A stretch of DNA of 38,172 bases, from assembly GCA_015062745.1 (NCBI GenBank), contig SUUB01000010.1:16849-55020 (forward strand), written 5' to 3'. The stretch is from Actinomycetaceae bacterium. Lineage in GTDB: Bacteria; Actinomycetota; Actinomycetes; Actinomycetales; Actinomycetaceae. Positions 1 to 7,826 of this stretch are shown here, piece by piece (within the stretch, counting starts at the first letter, position 1; each line of letters starts with the position of its first letter). The position numbers and the translations under genes were made by a program. The notes beneath the pieces were generated by a model. It made no database searches and was not told the DNA's origin. It worked only from the letters and a program-made list of their open reading frames with translations.

Positions 1-1169
1 TCCACGGAGACTACGCCGCGTTCCACCTCAATCCCCGACACGCCGGTAAGCAGGCCGAGATCGGATTCCTGCCCGAGCGCCATCACCACGGAGTCCGCTT
101 CCAGCTTCGTGAATTCGCCGGTCGGCTGCGGGAAGCCGTTCTCATCCAATTCCATCTTCTCAATGAGGAGTTCACCCTCATCGATATGCTTGATGGTGGA
201 AAGCCACCGCATCGCAATGCCCTCTTCCTCCGCCTCAACGACTTCGGAATCATGGGCGGGCATGCGGTCGCGGGTACGCCGATAGACAATCACCGAGTCA
301 CTGGCGCCAAGCCTCTTCGCGGAACGTGCGGCGTCAATCGCCGTGTTTCCGCCGCCGTAGACGACGACTCTGCGCCCGAGGAGTGGCTTGGCGGCGTCCT
401 CGGCCGCTTCGCCCTCAACCTCGATATCGCGCAGCATGGTCACCGCGTCCATCACCTTGGCGGCAGCCCCGGCCGGAATCTCCGTGTGACGGCTCACCTG
501 CGCGCCAACCGCCAAAAAGACGGCGTCGAATTCTTCGAGCGCGTCCTGCAGCGAATCGACCTGGGTACCCATCTCAAAGGTGACGCCCATGTTCTCGATG
601 CGAGCGATCTCCGCGTCAAGCACGTCACGCGGCAGGCGATATGCCGGAATGCCGTACCGCATCATGCCGCCCGGCTTCTCATCGGCGTCGCGAACCGTGA
701 CCTTATGCCCCAGCCGTGCCAGATGGTAGGCGGCCGAGAGGCCGGACGGCCCCGCCCCCACAATCAGCACCGTCTTGCCGCTCGGCTCATTAACGGGCGC
801 GACGGTCCACCCCTGCGCGATCGCCGTGTCGCCGAGGAAGCGTTCGACGGCGTTGATACCAACAGCTTCATCGACCTGTGCCCGGTTACAGGCGGTCTGG
901 CATTCGTGGTAGCACACTCGGCCCATGACGGCGGGAAGCGGATTGTTCACCATAATCTCGCGCCAGGCCGTCTCGTAGTCACCCTCTTCGGCGTGTGAGA
1001 GCCACTGCTGGATATTCTCCCCGGCCGGGCACGCCTTATTGCACGGCGGGAGAAGATCAACATAAACCGGTCGCTCGGTGCGCCACGAACCGGTGAGGTT
1101 CGTGTCCGAAGTTCCCTTTCCCAGAGTGATGGCGAACGGGAGCGGCTTTCCGTGTGTTTCGGTCGTCAT
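1..1169 (-). CDS. GltD-like NAD(P)/FAD oxidoreductase, partial (3' end outside window)
   Basis: Resembles the small subunit of glutamate synthase and other FAD/NAD(P)H electron-transfer flavoproteins. The 389 visible residues begin with a cysteine-rich region (Cys43, Cys47, Cys86, Cys90, Cys94) like the N-terminal Fe-S domain of GltD. A first Rossmann fold follows with GAGPSG at about 138-143 (FAD) and a second with YGGGNTAID at about 271-279 (NAD(P)H). It starts ATG at 1169, three bases after the porB stop, so it is the fourth gene of the por operon. Inference: it passes electrons between NAD(P)H and the ferredoxin oxidoreductase. No separate delta (ferredoxin) subunit gene is visible in the operon; such a domain could sit at the unseen C-terminus. 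The assignment to the flavoprotein family is firm, the physiological partner is inferred. Confidence 0.88.
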   Translation of the reverse strand, partial: MTTETHGKPLPFAITLGKGTSDTNLTGSWRTERPVYVDLLPPCNKACPAGENIQQWLSHAEEGDYETAWREIMVNNPLPAVMGRVCYHECQTACNRAQVDEAVGINAVERFLGDTAIAQGWTVAPVNEPSGKTVLIVGAGPSGLSAAYHLARLGHKVTVRDADEKPGGMMRYGIPAYRLPRDVLDAEIARIENMGVTFEMGTQVDSLQDALEEFDAVFLAVGAQVSRHTEIPAGAAAKVMDAVTMLRDIEVEGEAAEDAAKPLLGRRVVVYGGGNTAIDAARSAKRLGASDSVIVYRRTRDRMPAHDSEVVEAEEEGIAMRWLSTIKHIDEGELLIEKMELDENGFPQPTGEFTKLEADSVVMALGQESDLGLLTGVSGIEVERGVVSV

Positions 1170-1172
1170 GGC

Positions 1173-2309
1173 TCAGCCCTCCTCTTCCGGCGCCTTGACG
1201 AATTCATCCAACTGATCTTCATCGATGAGGTCATAACGGCGAATATTACGATCCGCCAACTCCTGCAGCCGGGCGATCACCGCAGTGTCCGCATTCTTCT
1301 TGAACAGGTGCGCGAACCGCCGCTGGGGGCGCAAGTACTCCTCCACCGGAACCGGCCTGCGGATCTTCGCGGAGGAGACGAGCTCACCGTATTCCGCTTC
1401 GAAAACCGGGAACAGACCGGATTGCGTCGCCAGGCGCGCGATCTTGACCGTGATATTCGAGGCGGTGCCCCAGCCCAGTGGGCATGGAACGAGCACGTGA
1501 ATATAGCGTGCGCCGCGGTACTGCATGGCCTTGTTCACCTTGTATTCGAGATCGCGCAGATCAGCAACCGTTGCCGTTGCCACATAAGGAATCTCGTGTG
1601 CCATGGCGATACGTGGCATGAACTTGCCCTGGCCCCAATCGTTACCCGGTTCGGGACCGACGGGCTGGGTCGTCGCGGTGCGCGCCGCCGGCGGAGTCGC
1701 ACCGGACCGTTGCACGCCGGTGTTCATGTAAGCCTCGTTGTCGTAACAGATGTAAAGCACATCATCGTTACGCTCAAACATGCCGGACAGCGCACCCATT
1801 CCGATATCTACGGTACCGCCGTCGCCGCCCTGCGCAATAACGCGGATATCATCCCTTCCCTTGGCCTTGAGTGCCGCCTGCACGCCGGAGGCGACCGCCG
1901 GGGCATTACCGAACAGGGAGTGAATCCACGGCATATTCCACGCGTTATTCGGGTACGGCGTCGAGAACACCTCCAAACAGCCGGTGGCGTTCACCGCGAT
2001 GACGTTATCACCCGTTGCACTCATAGCCGCGTCGATCGCGTACCGTGCACCCAGTGCCTCACCGCAGCCCTGGCAGGCGCGATGCCCCGATGTCAGTGAG
2101 TTCGCCCGGTCCTTTTCCGACTGGTAGGAACGCAACTCCTCCGGTACCAGCCTGTTGCCGACGGCGAAGGAACCGACCTGGTAGAACTTGACGTGTTCAC
2201 GTGCCGGAATCTGCGTCTCCGGGACGTCTGCCGGCCCGGGGTTCCCACGGATATAGCGCTTTTCAGTGAGCTCCGGAGGAACGCTGGCAGCCGCTGTATC
2301 GTTACTCAT
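1173..2309 (-). CDS. porB: Pyruvate (2-oxoacid):ferredoxin oxidoreductase, beta subunit
   Basis: TPP-binding subunit that decarboxylates pyruvate and passes electrons to ferredoxin. The 378-residue protein has the four cysteines expected for the proximal [4Fe-4S] cluster: Cys79 and Cys82 in CQGCG, Cys111 in ATGCLEV and Cys276 in VPCPLGW. The TPP/Mg motif GDGGTVDIG is at about 162-170, followed by DNEAYMNTG at about 190-198. It overlaps the porA stop by four bases (ATGA), indicating translational coupling. About 70 residues before the CQGCG motif are an N-terminal extension. The sequence best fits the pyruvate type, but 2-oxoisovalerate or 2-oxoglutarate cannot be excluded from motifs alone. 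Confidence 0.92.
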   Translation of the reverse strand: MSNDTAAASVPPELTEKRYIRGNPGPADVPETQIPAREHVKFYQVGSFAVGNRLVPEELRSYQSEKDRANSLTSGHRACQGCGEALGARYAIDAAMSATGDNVIAVNATGCLEVFSTPYPNNAWNMPWIHSLFGNAPAVASGVQAALKAKGRDDIRVIAQGGDGGTVDIGMGALSGMFERNDDVLYICYDNEAYMNTGVQRSGATPPAARTATTQPVGPEPGNDWGQGKFMPRIAMAHEIPYVATATVADLRDLEYKVNKAMQYRGARYIHVLVPCPLGWGTASNITVKIARLATQSGLFPVFEAEYGELVSSAKIRRPVPVEEYLRPQRRFAHLFKKNADTAVIARLQELADRNIRRYDLIDEDQLDEFVKAPEEEG

Positions 2310-3562
2310 TGCGCACCTTCCATCATCTTTTGTGTTACGTCACGCACGATGTTCTCCGGAGACGCACCCGAGCGGCGGTTGGCCTCCTGGCGCTCCAGTT
2401 CGCGCTTGACAATATCGGTTTGCAGGTCAAGGAAGGTCAGCCGTTCGACGGCGTCTTTCTCGGCCTTGTCGAAGTAGTCGTTCAACGACGGCTGGGTGAC
2501 ATCGCGTCCACCAAGACCGGCGATGAGTTCGTAGATCCGAATGTCGCTGCCTTCCAACGCACCACGTACGTGTGCGGCAACAATGCCTCCAATCCCGCTG
2601 GAGAACGCTTTCTCGACGACGAGAACACGCTTGGCTCCGTCCAGCGCATCGTGAACGGCCGCCGTCGGGAAGGGACGGAAGGCAACCAGCGAAACGACGC
2701 CGATCTTATCGCCCCGTTCGCGCCGCGCGTCCACGACATCGCGGATCGTGCCGGTGATCGAGCCCAGGCACAGGACGATGGTTTCCGCGTCCTCCGTCCG
2801 ATAGGAGTGAAGCAGACCGCCGGAATCGCGTCCGAAGATCTGCTGGAACTCACTCTGAATCTCCGGAATACGGTCCAGTGCCTCCAACTGCTTGATATGC
2901 CCGAGGTATTTCACCTCGGTGAAGGCCTCCGGGCCTACCATCGCACCAATGGAGATCGGATCACTGGGATCAAGCAACTGTCGCGGTTCAAAAGGCGGCA
3001 GGAAGCGCGCGATCTGATCTTCTTCGGGAAGGTTCACCTGTTCAACGGCATGCGTGAGGATGAAACCGTCCATGCACACCATAATCGGAAGAGAGAGTTC
3101 CTCGGCGAGCTTGAAGGCCTGGACGTGCAGGTCGGCGGCTTCTTGATTATCCATCGCGTAGAGCTGCAGCCAGCCGGAGTCACGCTGCGACATGGTATCC
3201 GACTGGTCGTTCCAGATGTTGATCGGACCGCCGATCGCACGGTTGGCGACCGTCATCACGATGGGCAGGCCCAGGCCGGAGGCATTGTAAACGGCCTCCA
3301 CCATGAATAGCAGGCCTTGCGACGCCGTCGCGGTGTAGGTGCGAGCCCCCGCTGCGGAGGCGCCGATGCAGGCGGACATTGCCGCGAACTCGGACTCGAC
3401 ATTGACGTATTCGCATCCACTCAGCTCGCCTGTTTTGACCATACGCGAGACTTCTTCGACGATATGCGTCTGAGGTGAGATGGGGTAGGCCGATACGACC
3501 TCTGGATGGCAACGCGCCACGGTATGCGCGATTGCCTTCGATCCCTCGATTTGCTCAAGCAT
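2306..3562 (-). CDS. porA: Pyruvate (2-oxoacid):ferredoxin oxidoreductase, alpha subunit
   Basis: Alpha subunit (418 residues) carrying the pyrimidine-binding and transketolase-C-like domains of the enzyme. It opens with the family signature YPISPQT at residues 26-32, then VESEFAAMSACIGAS and the TYTATASQGL segment. RDSGWLQLY at about 130 is typical of pyruvate-type enzymes. The frame stays open further upstream, but the conserved protein begins MLEQIEGSKA at ATG 3562. This start lies eight bases inside porG, so the genes are coupled. It forms one transcription unit with porG, porB and the GltD-like gene. Confidence 0.92.
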   Translation of the reverse strand: MLEQIEGSKAIAHTVARCHPEVVSAYPISPQTHIVEEVSRMVKTGELSGCEYVNVESEFAAMSACIGASAAGARTYTATASQGLLFMVEAVYNASGLGLPIVMTVANRAIGGPINIWNDQSDTMSQRDSGWLQLYAMDNQEAADLHVQAFKLAEELSLPIMVCMDGFILTHAVEQVNLPEEDQIARFLPPFEPRQLLDPSDPISIGAMVGPEAFTEVKYLGHIKQLEALDRIPEIQSEFQQIFGRDSGGLLHSYRTEDAETIVLCLGSITGTIRDVVDARRERGDKIGVVSLVAFRPFPTAAVHDALDGAKRVLVVEKAFSSGIGGIVAAHVRGALEGSDIRIYELIAGLGGRDVTQPSLNDYFDKAEKDAVERLTFLDLQTDIVKRELERQEANRRSGASPENIVRDVTQKMMEGAQ

Positions 3563-4136
3563 GAACAGCCTCTCCCTTCTTCTCCAGGACGAGTTCATAA
3601 GCCGCGGTTGCGGCGGCAACGTTCTTCTCGCCCACGGTTCCCGGGAACCGATTGCGGATCGCCGCGGCAACCGAATCAAGCGTGATCAGCCCGGTAAGCG
3701 CGGCCATGGCGCCGAGCAGCACAGCATTCGGTACCGTCCGCCCGGTATGTTCGCGCGCAATATCGGTGGCCGGAATGGACATCACGTGCCCGGGTGGTCG
3801 TGCCGCAGCCACGTCGGCAAAACCGAGTTCCTCCGGCGACTTCGCCGAATTCACCAGGGCGTATCCGTCCGGCGCCAAGCCGGCGAATACATCGAGGATC
3901 GGCAGGAGGGTGGGATCCTGCACGATAATGACATCTGGATTCAGCACCGGTTCACGCGTGCGTATCTCCTCATCGCGGATACGACTGTAGGCGACCACCG
4001 GCGCGCCAGTGCGCTCGGATCCGAAGGACGGAAACGCTTGCGCGTGATGGCCCTCCGCGAAAGCTGCCATTGCCACCATGTCGGAGGCGGTCACCACACC
4101 CTGTCCGCCCCGACCGTGGATTCGTATTTCGACCAT
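3555..4136 (-). CDS. porG: Pyruvate (2-oxoacid):ferredoxin oxidoreductase, gamma subunit
   Basis: Gamma subunit of 193 residues and first gene of the por operon. The family fingerprint GRGGQG occurs at residues 8-13, and FPSFGSERTGAPV follows about 25 residues later. I choose ATG 4136 because the conserved sequence starts there (MVEIRIHGRGG) and a GGTGAAG ribosome-binding site precedes it. An in-frame start nine codons earlier would only add a non-conserved tail. With porA and porB it forms the heterotrimeric enzyme that converts pyruvate and CoA to acetyl-CoA, CO2 and reduced ferredoxin in the cytoplasm. Confidence 0.9.
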   Translation of the reverse strand: MVEIRIHGRGGQGVVTASDMVAMAAFAEGHHAQAFPSFGSERTGAPVVAYSRIRDEEIRTREPVLNPDVIIVQDPTLLPILDVFAGLAPDGYALVNSAKSPEELGFADVAAARPPGHVMSIPATDIAREHTGRTVPNAVLLGAMAALTGLITLDSVAAAIRNRFPGTVGEKNVAAATAAYELVLEKKGEAVHA

Positions 4137-4273
4137 ATCTTCACCATAGGCCGAACATCCCAAATCGCAATCAATTGCCTTCGCACTTGCGCCGACCAGG
4201 GATTTTCACAAAAAAAGACGTGCGTTTAATTTGCCCAAAACTGGGACCTAGGACCTAGGCGAGTGGTTCGTGT
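4137..4273 (-). promoter_or_regulatory. Upstream region of the por operon with CCTAGG pair
   Basis: Intergenic region between trmH and porG. It holds two CCTAGG palindromes separated by one base (4247-4259) and a small dyad, CCCA-AAAC-TGGG, at 4234-4245. An A/T-rich stretch lies between 4208 and 4232. I cannot point to a convincing -35/-10 pair. The region must hold the por promoter or the trmH terminator, but which parts do so is not resolved. Confidence 0.35.
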
Positions 4274-5125
4274 TCATTCGGCGTTCTGGGCGAACAGACT
4301 CGTATACGCGCAGATGGCACCTGCCATCGATACATTCAGCGATTCCGCTTGTCCTTGCAGGGGAATTGAGACACGGGCATCCACCAGTTCCGTCGACTGC
4401 CCGGTGAAGCCGTGCGCTTCATTCCCCAAAATCCACATCGTCGGACGCGTTAAATCGGGACCATCGAACCAGGTGCCGAGCAGGCGCTTCTCCCAGGCCG
4501 CATTGACCAATGCTTGCAACTCCCATTCGCCCGCGCCATCTGCCGCGAAACACTGCAATCCCGCATCGTGCGCAAGACGCACCATGTCGGCGAACTCCAG
4601 GCCGGTTACACACGGTACGTGGAACACCGAACCCGCCGTCGAACGGATCACCTTGGGGGAATATAGTTCCGCGCTCCCCTTTCCTATCAGAACCGCCGCT
4701 GCCCCAACCGCATCGGCCGTGCGAACGATCGTCCCCAGGTTTCCCGGATCAGAGAGTTCGGCAACAGCGATAACAAGCTGCGCTCCGTACATCAGGGCGC
4801 TCGGCTCCCGGCTCTCCGGTATGTCAGCCACCGCAGCCAGGCCCTGACCGTCGCCGGACAGGTCGCGCATGGCGGCCGCGTCGAGCAGATGGGTCCACGC
4901 CCCCGTGACCGCGATCAGTTCACGAATATCGGGATGCCGCTCCAGCGCCTCCTCGGTGGCGTACACATCGCGTACCGTGTCCGCACTCCAGGCCAGAAGC
5001 TCACGCACCGCTTGCGGCCCCTCGACAAGCGCCTGCCGGTACCGCTCGCGCTGTTCGCGCCGATGCAGGCGCTGGGCGCGCTGCAACTGGGTACGCGAGG
5101 CTCCTTTGATACGCGGCGTGTTCAC
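4274..5125 (-). CDS. TrmH/SpoU-family RNA 2'-O-methyltransferase
   Basis: SPOUT-class SAM-dependent methyltransferase acting on the ribose 2'-OH of rRNA or tRNA. The 283-residue protein has a basic N-terminal substrate-binding part. The three SpoU motifs follow: LSDPGNLGTIVRTADAVG (about 157-174) with the conserved Asn and Arg, ILGNEAHGF (about 232-240), and IPLQGQAESLNVSMAGAI near the C-terminus, which forms the SAM knot. It starts with GTG at 5125, seven bases after an AAGGGGA ribosome-binding site. In many actinobacteria this gene follows infC-rpmI-rplT, as here. The exact target nucleotide (TsnR-like rRNA or tRNA) cannot be told from sequence. Confidence 0.9.
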   Translation of the reverse strand: MNTPRIKGASRTQLQRAQRLHRREQRERYRQALVEGPQAVRELLAWSADTVRDVYATEEALERHPDIRELIAVTGAWTHLLDAAAMRDLSGDGQGLAAVADIPESREPSALMYGAQLVIAVAELSDPGNLGTIVRTADAVGAAAVLIGKGSAELYSPKVIRSTAGSVFHVPCVTGLEFADMVRLAHDAGLQCFAADGAGEWELQALVNAAWEKRLLGTWFDGPDLTRPTMWILGNEAHGFTGQSTELVDARVSIPLQGQAESLNVSMAGAICAYTSLFAQNAE

Positions 5126-5165
5126 AGCCGTCCCCTTTCATTCGTATCTCAACGGCGTGCCTTAG

Positions 5166-5255
5166 GTCACGTGCCTGTGGGTCACGTACCTCTGGCGTAT
5201 GCTCCGGTGGCGCACGTACGTCTCGGTCACCTACCTCTGGTGCACGTGCCTGTGG
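5166..5255. repeat. Six degenerate 15-bp tandem repeats
   Basis: Six adjacent 15-base units fill this stretch: 5166-5180 GTCACGTGCCTGTGG, 5181-5195 GTCACGTACCTCTGG, 5196-5210 CGTATGCTCCGGTGG, 5211-5225 CGCACGTACGTCTCG, 5226-5240 GTCACCTACCTCTGG, 5241-5255 TGCACGTGCCTGTGG. A decayed seventh may follow to 5270. Units 1, 2 and 5 are nearly identical; units 3 and 4 have drifted. The tract lies between the rplT terminator and the trmH start. Several units contain CACGTG or ACGTAC palindromes. Confidence 0.85.
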
Positions 5256-5323
5256 TGAATCTACGCTTACGCAGGTTCCCGGTGGCGATGCCTCGCCCCA
5301 ACCGCTCCGGCGATGACAGCAAA

Positions 5324-5351
5324 ACGGGAGGACCCACGCGGGTCCTCCCGT
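5324..5351 (-). terminator. Rho-independent terminator after rplT
   Basis: A perfect 11-bp stem (ACGGGAGGACC at 5324-5334 with GGTCCTCCCGT at 5341-5351) closes a six-base loop. On the minus strand it is followed by TTTT (5323-5320). It lies 15 bases after the rplT stop and ends the infC-rpmI-rplT transcript. This implies that trmH has its own promoter further downstream. Confidence 0.92.
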
Positions 5352-5365
5352 CATACGACATAGTG

Positions 5366-5749
5366 TTACGCCGACTTCGGTGCGTTGACATCGGCGGGCA
5401 ATGCCTGCCGCGCCTTGGCCACAACGGCCTTGAAAGTCACCGGATCGTTCACTGCCATCTCGGCCAGCTGCCGCCGATCGACTTCGATACCTGCCAGGTT
5501 CAAGCCCTGAATGAAGCGGTTGTAGGTCATGCCCTCCGCGCGCACACCGGCATTGATACGCGTGATCCACAGCTTGCGGAACTCGCTCTTGCGGGCCTTG
5601 CGATCGCGGTAGTTGTACACCATGGAGTGCGTGACCTGCTCCTTGGCCTTGCGATACAGGCGGGAACGCTGGCCCCGGTAGCCCGATGCCCTCTCCAGGG
5701 TGGTGCGACGCTTCTTGTGCGCGTTGACCGCGCGCTTGACTCGTGCCAT
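5366..5749 (-). CDS. rplT: 50S ribosomal protein L20
   Basis: Assembly-initiating protein of the large ribosomal subunit that binds 23S rRNA domains I and II. The 127 residues match L20 throughout: [15 protein letters not shown] start, the basic helix with [18 protein letters not shown], the [16 protein letters not shown] segment, and a globular C-terminal domain with [29 protein letters not shown] precedes ATG 5749 by eight bases. It is the third gene of the infC operon, 19 bases after rpmI, and is followed by a strong terminator. Confidence 0.98.
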   Translation of the reverse strand: MARVKRAVNAHKKRRTTLERASGYRGQRSRLYRKAKEQVTHSMVYNYRDRKARKSEFRKLWITRINAGVRAEGMTYNRFIQGLNLAGIEVDRRQLAEMAVNDPVTFKAVVAKARQALPADVNAPKSA

Positions 5750-5768
5750 GTCTAAATCTCCTTCCGCC

Positions 5769-5963
5769 TCAGCGGCCCAGCAGGGTGTTGACTTGCTTCA
5801 GGTTCGCGTTAGCGACCGCCTGGTCCTTCGACAGACGGCGGGTTCGGCGCGATGACTTGTGCTCCAACAGATGCCGCTTGTTGGCTTGCTGGCGCATGAG
5901 CTTCCCGCTTCCCGTCACGCGGAAACGCTTCTTCGCACCGGAGTGCGTCTTATTCTTCGGCAT
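5769..5963 (-). CDS. rpmI: 50S ribosomal protein L35
   Basis: Small basic protein of the large subunit, 64 residues. It begins [20 protein letters not shown] and contains [14 protein letters not shown], both typical of L35. The frame is open further upstream, but ATG 5963 gives the exact family N-terminus and has an AAGGGG ribosome-binding site in front. It lies between infC and rplT in the conserved IF3-L35-L20 operon. Confidence 0.97.
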   Translation of the reverse strand: MPKNKTHSGAKKRFRVTGSGKLMRQQANKRHLLEHKSSRRTRRLSKDQAVANANLKQVNTLLGR

Positions 5964-6024
5964 ATCAGCCCCTTGGTCAGGCCGCACATAGCGGTGCGGC
6001 GTCTATTTGGCAATAAAAGAAATA

Positions 6025-6726
6025 TCAGGCGCCAGGCGCGGATGGCTTCGGCTTGGCAGCGGGTACCGCCTTGGCCTCGGCGTCCTGCGCCGCCGGAGAC
6101 TCATTGGCCTCCGCAGCCTTTTCCTGCTGGCGCTGTGCTCGCTCGGCGTCGCGTGCACGCCGGTTCTCACGTTGCGCCTCCCGACGACGCCGCTGGTCCG
6201 ACTTCGCCTCGGACTTCTTTCGCAACGGTGCGAGCACCATTGACATGTATCGGCCGTCGGCGCGCGGAGCCGCCTCCACGGTAGAAATCTCCGCCAGCTC
6301 GTCCGCCATGCCTCGCAGCAGCTTAACACCCAGCTCCGGGCGCGATTGTTCCCGCCCTTTGAAGCGCAGGTCGAATTTCACCTTGTCGCCGCCCGCAAGA
6401 AAACGCTCCGCCTGGCTCTTTTTGGTGCGGTAGTCATTCTCGTCAATCTTCAGGCCGATGCGAATCGACTTAATCACCGTGTTTGACTGATTCCGGCGCG
6501 CTTCACGCGCCTTCTGCGCGGACTCGTACTTGAACTTTCCGTAGTCCATGAGCTTGGCAACGGGCGGGTTGGAGTTCGGTGCCACCTCAACGAGATCCAA
6601 TCCGGCTTCCTGCGCGAGGCGAAGAGCATCATCCACCCGGACGACGCCGACTTGCTCACCGCCGGGGCCGACAAGGCGCACCTTGTCGACGCGGATTCTC
6701 TCATTGACTCGTGGTTCGTTGTTGAT
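6025..6726 (-). CDS. infC: Translation initiation factor IF-3 with AUC start codon
   Basis: IF-3 binds the 30S subunit, keeps subunits apart and proofreads start codons. The protein has 233 residues: an N-terminal domain with [21 protein letters not shown], the linker region, and the C-terminal domain with FRGREQ-like [17 protein letters not shown] charged Ala/Pro-rich tail of about 45 residues follows. The start is unusual: GAGGAG (6737-6732) lies five bases before ATC at 6726. An in-frame TGA sits four codons upstream of it, and no ATG, GTG or TTG lies between. The only standard alternative, GTG at 6681, would delete the conserved first 15 residues. AUU/AUC starts are known for infC and serve autoregulation, because IF-3 rejects non-standard starts. 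Confidence 0.95.
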   Translation of the reverse strand: MNNEPRVNERIRVDKVRLVGPGGEQVGVVRVDDALRLAQEAGLDLVEVAPNSNPPVAKLMDYGKFKYESAQKAREARRNQSNTVIKSIRIGLKIDENDYRTKKSQAERFLAGGDKVKFDLRFKGREQSRPELGVKLLRGMADELAEISTVEAAPRADGRYMSMVLAPLRKKSEAKSDQRRRREAQRENRRARDAERAQRQQEKAAEANESPAAQDAEAKAVPAAKPKPSAPGA

Positions 6727-6885
6727 AACTGCTCCTCAGTTCCTGGACTTTGATGCGCGCAGAATACCCCAGGAACCGGCTGCCAAGAGCTGCCGACCGT
6801 GTAACCCGGTACCCAGAGGGCCACCCAGGTGGGAGTACTCCGCTTGCATTCCGGCCGCTTGGCCGGTTGGTCGCCAAATACTATA
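6727..6885 (-). promoter_or_regulatory. infC promoter and structured 5' leader
   Basis: On the minus strand TGGTATAGT forms an extended -10 (hexamer 6885-6880), placing the mRNA start near 6873; no clear -35 is seen. The roughly 147-base leader contains a 6-bp hairpin CCGGCC-GCTT-GGCCGG at 6851-6866. A second 8-bp pairing joins CCAGGAAC-side bases at 6769-6776 to 6739-6746, which ends one base from the GAGGAG ribosome-binding site (6737-6732). This structure could limit access to the start. The remaining 6886-7088 up to the sseB stop has no gene that I can support; a GGCCT/AGGCC hairpin with T5 at 6917-6936 faces the plus strand. Confidence 0.55.
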
Positions 6886-7088
6886 CCAGCTTGCCGGCGG
6901 CTACGACCGGCCACCGGGCCTCAAATAGGCCTTTTTCCGTGTCGCTTTGCACACACTGGACATCCGGCCATGCAGCGCCTCGAAGGTTCGCGGGCCTCGA
7001 CATTGTCGCCTGCCAGCCCGCATTCGGCTGCCTGGTACCCGGTGGCGGCGAAGTAACGGATATCCCAACATGGCATCGATGCGCGGCC

Positions 7089-7826
7089 TCAAATGTCACG
7101 CACGGGTACAACCTCAACGGCATCCAGGCGGGCACGGAGATAGCCATCATGGGCGATGGCCTGAGTTGCTCGCAACACGGCATCTGCGGCCGCGGCACGT
7201 TCTGCTCGCTGTGCCATATGCAGCAGTACCAATGTGACTCCTCCGCGACGCATGGAAATACTGACTCCACGCACAAACTCGCAATCACGCACAGACTGGC
7301 CGATTCGCGTGGCGATGTCAGAATCGTTCCATGGCGCCAACCAGGGCTCTGCGGCGGAAATAGCGGCCAAAGCGCTCCGGCCGATGAATTCCTCCTCATC
7401 ACCGGGATTCAGTACCAGCATGCCTCCTGTGGCAAGAGCCTGCGCCGCGGCGGCCTTCCCAGCTAAAGGCAGCGGCCGCGCCGCGGAATTGAATGCCCCC
7501 ACTCGATCGGCCGAAGAAAACACCGCGAACGCAGGCCGCCCACCCGGGCCGTCTACTCGCAGGTTCGATGCCACGCCACTTGTTTCGCCGCTCGGCTCGG
7601 AGTCTTCGCCTACCGCAGCACGCCTACCAATAGTCGCCACAGTAGCGCGCCCGGGGTGTGGATGCGCCTGCACGGCAAGGAGAACGCGGCCCGTAGTCAG
7701 CGCCGCCACCAATGCCTCGTGCCGCCGCATGGGGTTTGCTATCGCGAGAGCCTGGCTAAACATCGCCTGTTCGGTGCCGTCGTCTCCCGCGAAGGCATTC
7801 GGCTGCAGCAGTCGCTGCGGATCCAT
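7089..7826 (-). CDS. SseB-family protein
   Basis: A 245-residue cytoplasmic protein resembling the SseB N-terminal domain family, whose actinobacterial members have no assigned function. Visible features are the region with RVLLAVQAHPHPGR, the segment RPAFAVFSSADRVGAF followed by ARPLPLAGKAAAAQALATGGMLVLNPGDEEEFIGRSALAAI, which is characteristic of SseB-domain proteins, and a C-terminal part ending in VEVVPVRDI. Its ATG overlaps the hisA stop by four bases (ATGA), so it is translated with the his operon, though no histidine role is implied. Actinobacterial genomes commonly place such a gene just before infC. Confidence 0.75.
   Translation of the reverse strand: MDPQRLLQPNAFAGDDGTEQAMFSQALAIANPMRRHEALVAALTTGRVLLAVQAHPHPGRATVATIGRRAAVGEDSEPSGETSGVASNLRVDGPGGRPAFAVFSSADRVGAFNSAARPLPLAGKAAAAQALATGGMLVLNPGDEEEFIGRSALAAISAAEPWLAPWNDSDIATRIGQSVRDCEFVRGVSISMRRGGVTLVLLHMAQRAERAAAADAVLRATQAIAHDGYLRARLDAVEVVPVRDI

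Noticed and set aside
186..998. Long plus-strand open frame opposite the GltD-like gene
   Set aside because: It mirrors the codon structure of the minus-strand flavoprotein, whose motifs are unmistakable; the plus-strand translation is Arg/His-rich and has no family features.
2309..3310. 333-codon plus-strand frame opposite porA
   Set aside because: Antisense shadow of a clear porA; high GC makes such frames common.
4889..5755. Plus-strand frame reading through the 15-bp repeats as pentapeptide repeats (GHVPV, GHVPL and so on)
   Set aside because: Most of it is antisense to trmH and rplT; the pentapeptide pattern simply follows from a 15-base DNA period.
6917..6936. GGCCT/AGGCC hairpin followed by T5 on the plus strand
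   Set aside because: There is no plus-strand gene upstream for it to terminate and the stem is only 5 bp; it may act on antisense RNA but I cannot support that.
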